Positions 52,575-62,181 of a DNA stretch of 64,000 bases are shown piece after piece. Origin of the DNA: an uncultured Erythrobacter sp. GTDB taxonomy: Bacteria > Pseudomonadota > Alphaproteobacteria > Sphingomonadales > Sphingomonadaceae. Within the stretch, counting starts at the first letter, position 1. Every line of letters starts with the position of its first letter. The translations under genes and the position numbers were made by a program. The stretch is taken from assembly GCA_947494705.1 (NCBI GenBank), contig CANLVN010000001.1, positions 558,001 to 622,000 of the forward strand, read 5' to 3'. Below the pieces are notes generated by a model, which saw only the letters and a program-made list of their open reading frames with translations, did not search any database and was not told the origin of the DNA.

Positions 52575-53792
52575 TCAGAGGCTCGCAGCCGTTTTTCGCA
52601 GCTGGCGCGGCGTCTGTCCGTTCGCGATCTGAACTATCGGAGCAACGGTTGGCTCGCCGCAGACGCGGTTGCGACCGCTTTTCTTGGCCTCGTAGAGGGA
52701 CTTGTCCGCACGCGCGAACAGTTTGCCATAGCCCTCGCCCTCGCGCCATTGCGCCACGCCGAAGCTGGCGGTGAGCCGGACATCCTTGCCGAGCGGCGCG
52801 AGTTCCATTTCACCGAAGGCGCGGCGAAGTCGCTCAGCGAGCCCCAGCGCCTGATCGGCATCGCAGTTCCACACCAGAATGCAGAACTCCTCTCCCCCCA
52901 CGCGCCCGCATGTGTCGGTGTCGCGCACCGTATCGCTTATGAGCGCGCCGAAAGCGGCAATGGCGTCATCGCCCGCCTGGTGGCCGAACGTGTCGTTCAC
53001 GCTCTTGAAGTGGTCGATATCGGCAACGATCATCGCGAGCGCCTGCCGCCGGTCGCCGTTGTCGTCGAGAATTTTCATCACCGTGGCTTCGAATGCCCGC
53101 CGGACCAGCAGGCCGGTCATCGTATCTCGCGACGAACGGTCCTGCATCTTGCGGAACTTGTCGGAGAGCACCGTCGCCAGAATAGCCGACGACAGCGCAA
53201 GCATAAGCAACGAGGCCGTCGCGATGAGCAGATCGTGTCCTACCGAGTTGCGGTAGGTTTCGGCCGAGAACGGCGGCTCCACGAGCATGACGACCGCAGC
53301 CGGGCGTAGCACATATTGCGCTGCGGCCAGCGCGAACACGCACACCAGCACGCGATCCACGATGCTCTTAGTGGGGGCATGCGCAAGCGATTGCGTCGCC
53401 GTCACGAAAATGATGGCGCAAACCGAATTGAGGATGAACAGGCTCGCGATGAACGCATCTTTGTAGATGGAGAAGAAGTTCGCCACCATGGCAATCGTGC
53501 ATATCGCCAGCCAGGCTTTGATCGGTGCCGGTCGCCCTATTCTCTCATTGGCGGCCCAGCCTATTGCCATACAGGACAGCATCGTCAGCGCGTGTTCGCA
53601 GATCCGCACGATCGGGCTGCCCTGCACTGTCGCGAAATGGTCGATCGTCAGGCTGCTGCCGATGGCAAGCGGCGCGATGACATAGCCGATCATGTAGCGG
53701 TCAGACCGGTCGTGCCACCAGAACCCGAAGGCGGCAGCGGCGAACATCAGAGCCATTCCGGGTACGATCAACCCGAATATCCCGTCCGACAC
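52575..53792 (-). CDS. Membrane diguanylate cyclase (GGDEF)
   Basis: The 405-residue protein has about seven membrane helices (residues 5-210), a short linker (SDKFRKMQDRSSRDTMTGLLVRRAF) and a GGDEF domain. The active-site motif is GGEEF (299-303), competent in known cyclases. An inhibitory I-site RDTD (290-293) is placed exactly five residues before it, suggesting feedback by cyclic di-GMP. IVADIDHFKSVNDTFGHQAGDDAI is intact. The membrane part is an unassigned sensor. Confidence 0.92.
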   Translation of the reverse strand: MSDGIFGLIVPGMALMFAAAAFGFWWHDRSDRYMIGYVIAPLAIGSSLTIDHFATVQGSPIVRICEHALTMLSCMAIGWAANERIGRPAPIKAWLAICTIAMVANFFSIYKDAFIASLFILNSVCAIIFVTATQSLAHAPTKSIVDRVLVCVFALAAAQYVLRPAAVVMLVEPPFSAETYRNSVGHDLLIATASLLMLALSSAILATVLSDKFRKMQDRSSRDTMTGLLVRRAFEATVMKILDDNGDRRQALAMIVADIDHFKSVNDTFGHQAGDDAIAAFGALISDTVRDTDTCGRVGGEEFCILVWNCDADQALGLAERLRRAFGEMELAPLGKDVRLTASFGVAQWREGEGYGKLFARADKSLYEAKKSGRNRVCGEPTVAPIVQIANGQTPRQLRKTAASL

Positions 53793-53954
53793 TGAACTCT
53801 CCCTTCATGGTAAGGCTGAATTCTCCTATAAACGTCGATGGTTAAGAGCTTTCTAAGGGACGGCCACAATACCGCTGCTTGCCCTGAGGCCGGGGCCGTC
53901 CTATTTGGCGCGTCAAGCAATTTTCCTGACTCTCCGATCCAAAGGACCCGCCCC

Positions 53955-55628
<1,674 letters not shown>

Positions 55629-55634
55629 GCTAAC

Positions 55635-55671
55635 ATCGGGTCGGAAGCGGACTTCCCGCTTTCGACCCGAT
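55635..55671 (+). terminator. Hairpin after ettA
   Basis: A long stem ATCGGGTCG/CGACCCGAT continues through AAGCGG/CCGCTT with one G-T pair and a 5-nt loop, starting 7 bp after the ettA stop. No T-run follows, so it may stabilise the 3' end or need Rho. Confidence 0.6.
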
Positions 55672-55743
55672 TGCGCATGTCAGCCGATTGCGCTGACCAG
55701 CTTTGTGCGCCCTATCGTCGGGTAAGTCGGCGCGACGGAAAAG

Positions 55744-56529
55744 TCAGGACTTGAGCAGTTCGCTCAGGTGTTCTTCCAGATCGACAAGCAAGGCCTCTCG
55801 CTTCGTGTTCGATTCGAGGACGTTCGCGTTGCGGGCCGTATTGTCGAACAGGTGGTTCAGGAACGGCTGGTTCGACCGCATTCCCCTGCTGTCGCAGTCC
55901 CGATTCCATCGAAACCCATCGGCAGTCAGCATCGCGAACCGGCTACCCGGTTCGTCATCACCATCTTTTTCCACCAGGCCGACGGAGATCAGATCGGGAT
56001 GGAGGCTATGAAGCCGGAACAACTCATTCGTCCGTTCCTCGTGGTTTCCACGCTCCCGGTCACGAAACATGATGTATGCAAGCAGTTCGCGCTTCAAATC
56101 GGCGTCCTGCAACCGATCGAAACGGCCGGTTGCAAGCAGTTCCTCGAGGATGGGCAGTTCGTCCGATGCCTTGCGATAGACGTGGGATGCGACGATAGCC
56201 ATGCACTCACCGGACGTTAGCGTGCGCTCCGGTTCAACCGAATAAAGAACTGTCTGTGCACTCAGCAGCCCGTCAGCCTGCACCTGCAAATCTTCGCGTT
56301 CGGCGCGCACCGTATCCAGCAGATTTGCGGTTTCATCGTGCAAGCGCATGAGGATGGCTCGTTCGTCATCGCGCTGGAGCCGCTCCTCGTTCCAGTTCGC
56401 AACCTGAATGCCAAGGAAAACGCCGAAAACGACGACGAAGAGTTCGACAGCGGCTGCGAACCAGTCCTGGTTGCGCAGGTTCTGGCCCAGCCGGCGCACC
56501 AACAAATTGCCTTTCCGTTCGGTCGTCAT
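55744..56529 (-). CDS. Hypothetical single-helix membrane protein, DUF6090-like
   Basis: The 261-residue protein has a basic N-terminus, one membrane helix (FAAAVELFVVVFGVFLGIQVANWNEER-type) and a long soluble helical part. The helix-plus-NWNEER pattern resembles DUF6090 proteins; the family function is unknown to me. The ATG at 56529 is preferred over 56556. The gene converges on ettA. Confidence 0.65.
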   Translation of the reverse strand: MTTERKGNLLVRRLGQNLRNQDWFAAAVELFVVVFGVFLGIQVANWNEERLQRDDERAILMRLHDETANLLDTVRAEREDLQVQADGLLSAQTVLYSVEPERTLTSGECMAIVASHVYRKASDELPILEELLATGRFDRLQDADLKRELLAYIMFRDRERGNHEERTNELFRLHSLHPDLISVGLVEKDGDDEPGSRFAMLTADGFRWNRDCDSRGMRSNQPFLNHLFDNTARNANVLESNTKREALLVDLEEHLSELLKS

Positions 56530-56770
56530 GTGCCGTTTATGTATGACCCGGACCACAAGGTATAGGCAAATGTGTCTGCAGGGAGACGGCCGCTTTTCAC
56601 TCGACGCCGGACTTCAGTGCTAGATGTCAGATCCCCCAAACCGGACGGGCCACTTTATTGGCCTCTTCGCGAGAAGCCGACATTCTGGATGCGATCCGAT
56701 TTCAGACGTCTGGGGTTTTGTCCAATTTCGAGGAGCGATAGCATTGAGTCGCGAAACCCCTGCGACTGCA

Positions 56771-57916
56771 TCAATGTGTATTAGAGGGAAGCTGCTTTTC
56801 TAGCTTCCTTGCTAGATCGAACATCTGCTCTTGGCTGTGCGCCCGATTGGACAGCGCGGTGAATGCATAGCCCGTGTCCTTGTTGAACACCGCCACCATC
56901 TTGGTGGCTCCGTTTGAACCAGACTGCCAACTGTATCCTTTATTTGGGGCATTCCCACCAATCATTATTCGACCGCCAAATGCATAGTTCTCTTCAGGCG
57001 TTTGGACCTGCGAGAAGCGTGATAACTTTTCGTCAGATAGTAAGTCTCCGCGATAGAGTGACTGCATCAATGCGAGCATGTCGCTGGCTGTGGTGAAAGT
57101 TCCACCCCCGATGAAAGCAGGGAGGGGGAAATCGGTGTCCATCATCTGGCCGTTTGGGTTGTGGCCAATTGCATTGTCGGGATGATCCGCGTCCAAACGA
57201 TCGGTGAACACGCCAGAGTCCTTCATACCTGCAGGCGCAAAAACATATCGTTGCAAAACCGTTTCCAGTGCCTCGCCGCTCGCTACCTCGAGAACCCGCG
57301 AGGCGATAATCCAGTTGCTGTTTGCATAATCAAAATCAGTGCCTGGTGCGAAAAGAAGGTCTTGTTCCAGAAAGAGTAAAATCGCTGCATCAATGTTCTT
57401 CGGCAGATCAGGAATGTCAGCGATATCGACGCTTGGATCATCCTTCCTTGCGCCAGCAACCTTCATCATAAAAGGGAGAAGCGGAGCCTGAGAAATGCCC
57501 GAGCGGTTGGCAAGTAGGTGAGCTACAGTCACCGAATGCTCGGGTCCTGTAACACTGCGTGGCAGATATTGGCTGATAGGTGCGTCGAGATCCAGAAGCC
57601 CTTCTTCAGCAAGGGCAAATGCTGCGATGGAGATGAAGTATTTTCCGATTGAGCCGGTTTGGAATTTAGATGTTTCTTTCAGTGGGCGAGAGCCTGCTAG
57701 GTCAGCCATGCCGAAAGCCATAGCCGTCGCAGCTTGATCAGGATACTGGACCGCAATTACGCCAGTGAACTCGTTTTCCCGTGCCCACTGCGCAATCGAG
57801 TCTTGCGTTTGGAAACCTGAAGCAGATGCAACAGGGCTCGCTAGAGCAATTGGGCTCTGCGCGCCTGAACAACTAATCAGTGTGAGGGCAGCGCTCGCGG
57901 CAATTAGTGTTCGCAT
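56771..57916 (-). CDS. Serine hydrolase, beta-lactamase/DD-peptidase fold, predicted lipoprotein
   Basis: The 381-residue protein has a lipobox-like LTLISCSG, the SxxK motif in GSIGKYF, YANSNW (YxN) and a late glycine-rich stretch. This fits class C/beta-lactamase-like esterases and peptidases of the envelope; true beta-lactamase activity is not implied. By eye its base composition is more AT-rich than neighbouring genes, with more A/T third positions, suggesting recent transfer. The upstream gap carries CTTAG-taca-CTAAG, a possible operator. Confidence 0.85.
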   Translation of the reverse strand: MRTLIAASAALTLISCSGAQSPIALASPVASASGFQTQDSIAQWARENEFTGVIAVQYPDQAATAMAFGMADLAGSRPLKETSKFQTGSIGKYFISIAAFALAEEGLLDLDAPISQYLPRSVTGPEHSVTVAHLLANRSGISQAPLLPFMMKVAGARKDDPSVDIADIPDLPKNIDAAILLFLEQDLLFAPGTDFDYANSNWIIASRVLEVASGEALETVLQRYVFAPAGMKDSGVFTDRLDADHPDNAIGHNPNGQMMDTDFPLPAFIGGGTFTTASDMLALMQSLYRGDLLSDEKLSRFSQVQTPEENYAFGGRIMIGGNAPNKGYSWQSGSNGATKMVAVFNKDTGYAFTALSNRAHSQEQMFDLARKLEKQLPSNTH

Positions 57917-58143
57917 AAACAGGATCCTCTTATCAAGTGTGTTACTGTCTTAGTACACTAAGCGGAATATGCAAGCTATCGCCATCGTATCTTCTATGTC
58001 CGTTCCCACCCCAATTTCGGACCCAGAGCCAAGTCCCAAAAATGCGCGAAAGCTGACGCTGTGAGCGCCTAGCGCCGCGAAGCGCGCTATCGGTCCCCCT
58101 CCTGTACATGCTACACAAGCGCTCACGCCACAGGAGCGCCGCC

Positions 58144-58539
58144 ATGAAACAGCTTATCTATCGCTCGCAGCCCTTCGGGTTCGATCAGGCCATGCTCGAT
58201 GGCATTCTGATCGCGGCGCAGCGCAACAACCGGGCGAATGACATCACCGGTGCCCTCATCTGTCGGCAGGACATGTACATTCAGCTGATCGAAGGGCCGG
58301 ACGAGGCGATCGATGATCTTTTCGCGCTCATCAGGACCGATGACCGGCACACCGACGTGCAACTCGAAACCAGCGAACCGGTCGAGCAGCGCATGTTCCC
58401 GGACTGGGAGATGCTCGCCGACACCAACCCTTCGATGACGTTCTCGCAAACGCAGGTCGAAAACGGAGCCGTCGAAAGCGCCAGCGCCGATACCCTGCGC
58501 GATGTTTTTCGGCGGATCGCCGATGATGCCCGCTCCTGA
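58144..58539 (+). CDS. Short BLUF blue-light photoreceptor
   Basis: The 131-residue protein is a BLUF domain alone. It binds FAD, and Y6, N29, Q47, W88 and M90 align with AppA Y21, N45, Q63, W104 and M106, so the photocycle residues are intact: LIYRSQPFG, RANDITGALI and YIQLIEGP. No output domain is attached; signalling would go through a partner protein. AGGAG precedes the ATG at 58144. It is 24 bp before the acylphosphatase gene. Confidence 0.93.
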   Translation: MKQLIYRSQPFGFDQAMLDGILIAAQRNNRANDITGALICRQDMYIQLIEGPDEAIDDLFALIRTDDRHTDVQLETSEPVEQRMFPDWEMLADTNPSMTFSQTQVENGAVESASADTLRDVFRRIADDARS

Positions 58540-58563
58540 ATTCGCTCCCGATACCTTGATCGC

Positions 58564-58839
58564 ATGCCGACCATGACCGCCAAGCACTGCATCATCCACG
58601 GCAAGGTCCAGGGCGTGTTCTATCGCGACTGGACGGTCGAGACTGCGCGCTCGCACGATCTGACCGGGTGGGTGCGCAACCTGTCCGATGGGACGGTCGA
58701 GGCGCATCTGGAGGGAGACGCCCAATCGGTCGCGCGGATGATCGAGGCAATGGAACATGGCCCGCCCCGCGCTGAGCCGACGCGGATCGAAGCGCAGGAC
58801 GCCGAGCCGCAAGACCACGAAGGGTTCGAGCGGCGCTGA
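58564..58839 (+). CDS. acyP: Acylphosphatase
   Basis: The 91-residue enzyme hydrolyses acyl phosphates. Motifs are HGKVQGVFYRDW, holding the phosphate-binding arginine, and GWVRNLSDGTVEAHLEG, holding the catalytic asparagine. The length is normal. A second ATG at 58573 is possible. It follows the BLUF gene closely, so co-transcription is likely. Confidence 0.93.
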   Translation: MPTMTAKHCIIHGKVQGVFYRDWTVETARSHDLTGWVRNLSDGTVEAHLEGDAQSVARMIEAMEHGPPRAEPTRIEAQDAEPQDHEGFERR

Positions 58840-59127
58840 GGCGGGAGCGGTTTTCCTACAAAGCCTGTGGGCGGTAGTTCTGCGGGCGGCTCTTTGACAA
58901 TCTCGACGACTATCGGCGGCTAGACCGGCATCAATGCGCCCCACCCCCTGAAAACGGAAAGTCACACTCCAGGTCGGTTAATCGCGACTAGCACATTGAT
59001 TTCGCGAATTTATCGCAGATTTCCGCCATTTCCAAAGACCCCACTTCGGTGTGCCAACCCGCGCCTTTTACCCGGAATTAACGAGGCTGGGGCATCTTCC
59101 CCTAGCGCACAACCGGGGGGAGCGCCG

Positions 59128-59577
59128 ATGCAAAGCTTTGTAGGCACATTCGCAACCGAACCGCTCGCGGCACTCGCTGCTGGGCTGGCCGTCGGTGTCG
59201 TGGTGATGGGATTTGCGCTGTATAATGAGGCGCGGAGCAACCGAACCAACGATCCGCTGGCAGAGCTATTCGATCCTGCGACTCTCGACGAAAACCTCGA
59301 ACACATCGCCCGACGCTCCGTCCGCGAAGCAAGGCGTGCCGCGAACGTGCGCAGCGCGCTCTACGGACAGCGCGCGCAATATGCGCGGTTGTGCGAGGTG
59401 TGGGAACGCGAGAAGCGCGACGAAGCGATCGAGGAAGTCGCCCGCGTGATGCGCGCTGGAAAAGGAGCGCGGCCCGAGCCGGTGCGAACGCTCAAAGCCT
59501 GCGAGCCCGCCGCCGAAACCGAATGGGAAGAGCTAAAGCTTCTCCCGCCGCCCTCGCCCGCGCACCGCGCCGCCTAG
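59128..59577 (+). CDS. Hypothetical membrane-anchored protein
   Basis: The 149-residue protein has one N-terminal hydrophobic helix (EPLAALAAGLAVGVVVMGFAL) and a charged helical soluble part (REARRAANVRSALYGQRAQYARLCEVWEREKRDEAIEEVARVM-type). I do not recognise the family. GGGGGGA six bases before the ATG at 59128 fixes the start; the frame from 58996 has an atypical leader. It converges on the PNPOx-like gene. Confidence 0.7.
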   Translation: MQSFVGTFATEPLAALAAGLAVGVVVMGFALYNEARSNRTNDPLAELFDPATLDENLEHIARRSVREARRAANVRSALYGQRAQYARLCEVWEREKRDEAIEEVARVMRAGKGARPEPVRTLKACEPAAETEWEELKLLPPPSPAHRAA

Positions 59578-60158
59578 GGCGAGACCCAGCGGCCCTGCCA
59601 TTCGCCGGCATCATCGCGCGCGAATTGGGCGCGCACATGGCCGGTATGCGCGAGATACAGCCAATCCAGCTCGGTCAGCGTCACCCGCAATACCGCGAAG
59701 TTCTCACGCGCCGGGACGAGCATTTCGTCGCTCGGCTCGACGCCCTCCAGTTCCCTAGGCAGTCCCGAGGTCGGTGCATTGCTTGGCGCACCCGGCCCTT
59801 CGCCGAGATAACATCGCCGCGCGAAGTTCGATCCGGTCGCCCAGGCCGTGTCGGTCACCGGATGCCCACGCAGCACTTCTCCGGTACCGCGCACGCGGAT
59901 CTGGATCTTTTCACCCTTGTCGTAAAACAGCACCGCCATGCGCGGATCGGCGGCTATCGCGGCGACCTTGGGCGCGCGAGTATCGGTGTGGAACCGCAGG
60001 GTCCATGCCGCTTCGTCAAACTCGCGCAGTACCATACCGCGCGCATCGACATCGCTGGTTACGACTGCGGGAACATGCATGGGCGACTTGCGATCATTGG
60101 CCGCTCGGTCCAGTCGCCGGGTCAGGTCGCTGTGCACATCGTCTAGGGTGTCAAACAT
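59574..60158 (-). CDS. Pyridoxamine 5'-phosphate oxidase-related flavoprotein
   Basis: The 194-residue split-barrel protein has MHVPAVVTSDVDARGMVLREFD, LRFHTDTRAPKVAAIAADPRMAVLFYD, QIRVRGTGEVLRGHP and a C-terminal WLYLAHTGHVRAQFARD. It resembles FMN-binding oxidases related to PdxH but lacks a full PdxH C-terminus, so a vitamin B6 role is uncertain. The start is unclear: ATG 60158 or GTG 60182. Confidence 0.8.
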   Translation of the reverse strand: MFDTLDDVHSDLTRRLDRAANDRKSPMHVPAVVTSDVDARGMVLREFDEAAWTLRFHTDTRAPKVAAIAADPRMAVLFYDKGEKIQIRVRGTGEVLRGHPVTDTAWATGSNFARRCYLGEGPGAPSNAPTSGLPRELEGVEPSDEMLVPARENFAVLRVTLTELDWLYLAHTGHVRAQFARDDAGEWQGRWVSP

Positions 60159-60349
60159 CGCGCATGGCCATTGGCGCTTCACGAGGCAGGGTCAAGGCGT
60201 TAAGAAAACCTGCTTACAACATGAACGAAAGGCTAAACGAGCGGTTAAGGGAGGGGTCAGAGACCCTTGTCTAGAACGCCATTACTAAGTCGCTAAACAA
60301 CATATCAATCCAGCCGTTGGTGGTGGGGCGGCAACACTGGAGGACAATC

Positions 60350-61414
60350 ATGGATCTTACTCTCTTACTTCGGGGCAGCGCGCTTTCCGCCCTCGCCTTC
60401 GTCATCGCCCTTGCCGCACCGGTCGAGGAGGCCGAAGCTGCGACCAGCGTTGAGGCGACCAGTTCCTCGGCTGACCAAAGCCGACAGGATCGTCGCGCTG
60501 AACGCCGCGGAAACGCACAGCGAGCCCGCTCAAACAATCGCCGTGCTGCACCCAGCAACGCTGCGCGTGCCCAGCGCGTCGAGAGGCGTGCCGCCCGGCG
60601 CGCCGAAAGTGCCGAACGCCGCAGCGAAGCACGCTCGCGTCAGGTGGAGCGCGGCGGCGATCGTCGTGCTGCACGCCTCGAGCGTCAGGGCCGCGATCGC
60701 GTGGCACGCAATGTCGACCGACGCAGCGAGCGTCGCGCTCGCGGGATCGACAGTCGCGGGGATCAGCGCGCAAACCGGGTAGAGCGTCGCGGTGAACGTC
60801 GTGCTGAGCGCGTACGGGACCGCAGTGACAATCGCCGGGTAGAGCGTCGCAATGGCGACTTTTCCGACCGGGCACTGCGGACCATCGGCCGGGCCGACCG
60901 CCGCATCGATCGCAGTCAGGAGCGTCGTGCCGAGCGTCGTCAGGACCGCCGCATCGAGCGTCGCCAGGATCGTCGTATAGAACGTCGCCAGGATCGTCGG
61001 GCCGAGCGCCGTTACGACCGCCGCAGCGATCGTATTGAAAACCGCCAGATCCGCCGAAATGCCTACCGCAATGGCTACCGTGAGGCGCGTCGCGACTACC
61101 GCCGTTGGGACCGCCGTTCGTGGCGCAACGACCGCCGTTACAGCTGGCAGAGGCACCGTCGCGCAAATCGCAGTCTGTATCGACTCGGTCGGTATTACGC
61201 TCCCTATCGCTCGCACAATTACAGCCGCGTGCGGATCGGGTTCTTCCTAGACAACCTGTTCTTCGGACAGCGTTACTGGATCAATGACCCCTGGGCCTAT
61301 CGTCTCCCCGAAGTTTACGGCCCCTATCGCTGGGTGCGCTATTACGACGACGTACTGCTGGTGAACATCTATACCGGTGAGACCGTCGACGTGATCTACG
61401 ACTTCTTCTGGTAA
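60350..61414 (+). CDS. Arg-rich secreted protein with RcnB-like C-terminus
   Basis: The 354-residue protein has a signal peptide (LLLRGSALSALAFVIALAAPVEEAEA), a long low-complexity region dominated by Arg with repeats such as DRRIERRQ and ERRAERRQ (about 45-270), and a C-terminal segment RYWINDPWAYRLPEVYGPYRW followed by NIYTGETVDVIYDFFW, which matches the RcnB family linked to nickel/cobalt homeostasis. GGAGG precedes the ATG. The Arg-rich part could bind polyanions. A strong terminator follows. Confidence 0.8.
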   Translation: MDLTLLLRGSALSALAFVIALAAPVEEAEAATSVEATSSSADQSRQDRRAERRGNAQRARSNNRRAAPSNAARAQRVERRAARRAESAERRSEARSRQVERGGDRRAARLERQGRDRVARNVDRRSERRARGIDSRGDQRANRVERRGERRAERVRDRSDNRRVERRNGDFSDRALRTIGRADRRIDRSQERRAERRQDRRIERRQDRRIERRQDRRAERRYDRRSDRIENRQIRRNAYRNGYREARRDYRRWDRRSWRNDRRYSWQRHRRANRSLYRLGRYYAPYRSHNYSRVRIGFFLDNLFFGQRYWINDPWAYRLPEVYGPYRWVRYYDDVLLVNIYTGETVDVIYDFFW

Positions 61415-61436
61415 GTCGCAGTCATCCGCTCATCAT

Positions 61437-61473
61437 AAAAAGCCCCCGTCGGAGCGATCCGGCGGGGGCTTTG
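61437..61473 (+). terminator. Rho-independent terminator after the RcnB-like gene
   Basis: AGCCCCCG pairs with CGGGGGCT and the inner CGG with CCG around a short loop. An A-run precedes and T residues follow. It is the strongest intrinsic terminator in the window by appearance. Confidence 0.85.
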
Positions 61474-61503
61474 AATTTCTGCGTGCCTTGCTAGGGAAGC
61501 GGA

Positions 61504-62172
61504 ATGGCGAAGACCCCGATCATTCCCGACCAAGATGCCCTCAAACGAGTTGGCAAGCAGGTTCGCGAGCGGCTTGCTGCCGACCCCGGTGTCTACAAGG
61601 TCGACACCGACAAGGCCGAATTGTTTGCAGTTGGCGATTTTCTGACCGCGGCCGAATGTGACCGACTGTGCCTGATGGTGGATCAGACCGCGCGGCCCTC
61701 TGCCCTGCACGAAATCGGATATGACAGCGGCTTTCGCACTTCCTATTCGGGAGATCTCGATCCGCATGACAGCTTCGTCAAGGGCATCGGGCGGCGCATC
61801 GACGACCTGCTCGGCGTCAACCCGGTGATCGGCGAAGCAATCCAGGGGCAGCGCTATCTGCCCGGACAGCAGTTCAAGCCGCACAACGACTGGTTCTACA
61901 CCAGCGAGAAGTACTGGCAGAACGAGCGCAAGCGCGGTGGCCAGCGCAGCTGGACCACGATGGCGTTCCTCAACGAGGTCGAGGCCGGTGGGGAAACCCA
62001 TTTCACCAATATCGGCATCAAGATCGAGCCCAAGCCGGGCGTGCTGTTGATCTGGAACAACGCTCTGCCCGACGGCACCCCCAATGAGGACACGATCCAC
62101 GCCGGGACGCCCGTGCTGAAGGGTGCGAAGTACATCATCACCAAATGGTATCGCACCCGCAAGTGGAAGTAG
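61504..62172 (+). CDS. 2-oxoglutarate/Fe(II) oxygenase, prolyl 4-hydroxylase-like
   Basis: The 222-residue protein has the jelly-roll core with iron ligands H127 and D129 (FKPHNDWF) and H199 (TIHAGTPV), and K209 for 2-oxoglutarate. EIGYDSGFRTSY and AFLNEVEAGGETHF fit the prolyl 4-hydroxylase alpha-subunit-like family. The protein substrate is unknown. No signal peptide is seen, so it is cytoplasmic. It converges on lysS with a 9-bp gap. Confidence 0.9.
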   Translation: MAKTPIIPDQDALKRVGKQVRERLAADPGVYKVDTDKAELFAVGDFLTAAECDRLCLMVDQTARPSALHEIGYDSGFRTSYSGDLDPHDSFVKGIGRRIDDLLGVNPVIGEAIQGQRYLPGQQFKPHNDWFYTSEKYWQNERKRGGQRSWTTMAFLNEVEAGGETHFTNIGIKIEPKPGVLLIWNNALPDGTPNEDTIHAGTPVLKGAKYIITKWYRTRKWK

Positions 62173-62181
62173 GAAAGCGGT

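Noticed and set aside
60402..61216. Repetitive Arg-codon DNA resembling a repeat array or CRISPR
   Set aside because: The repeats are irregular, in frame, and part of one open reading frame with a signal peptide and RcnB-like end; spacer-repeat regularity is absent.
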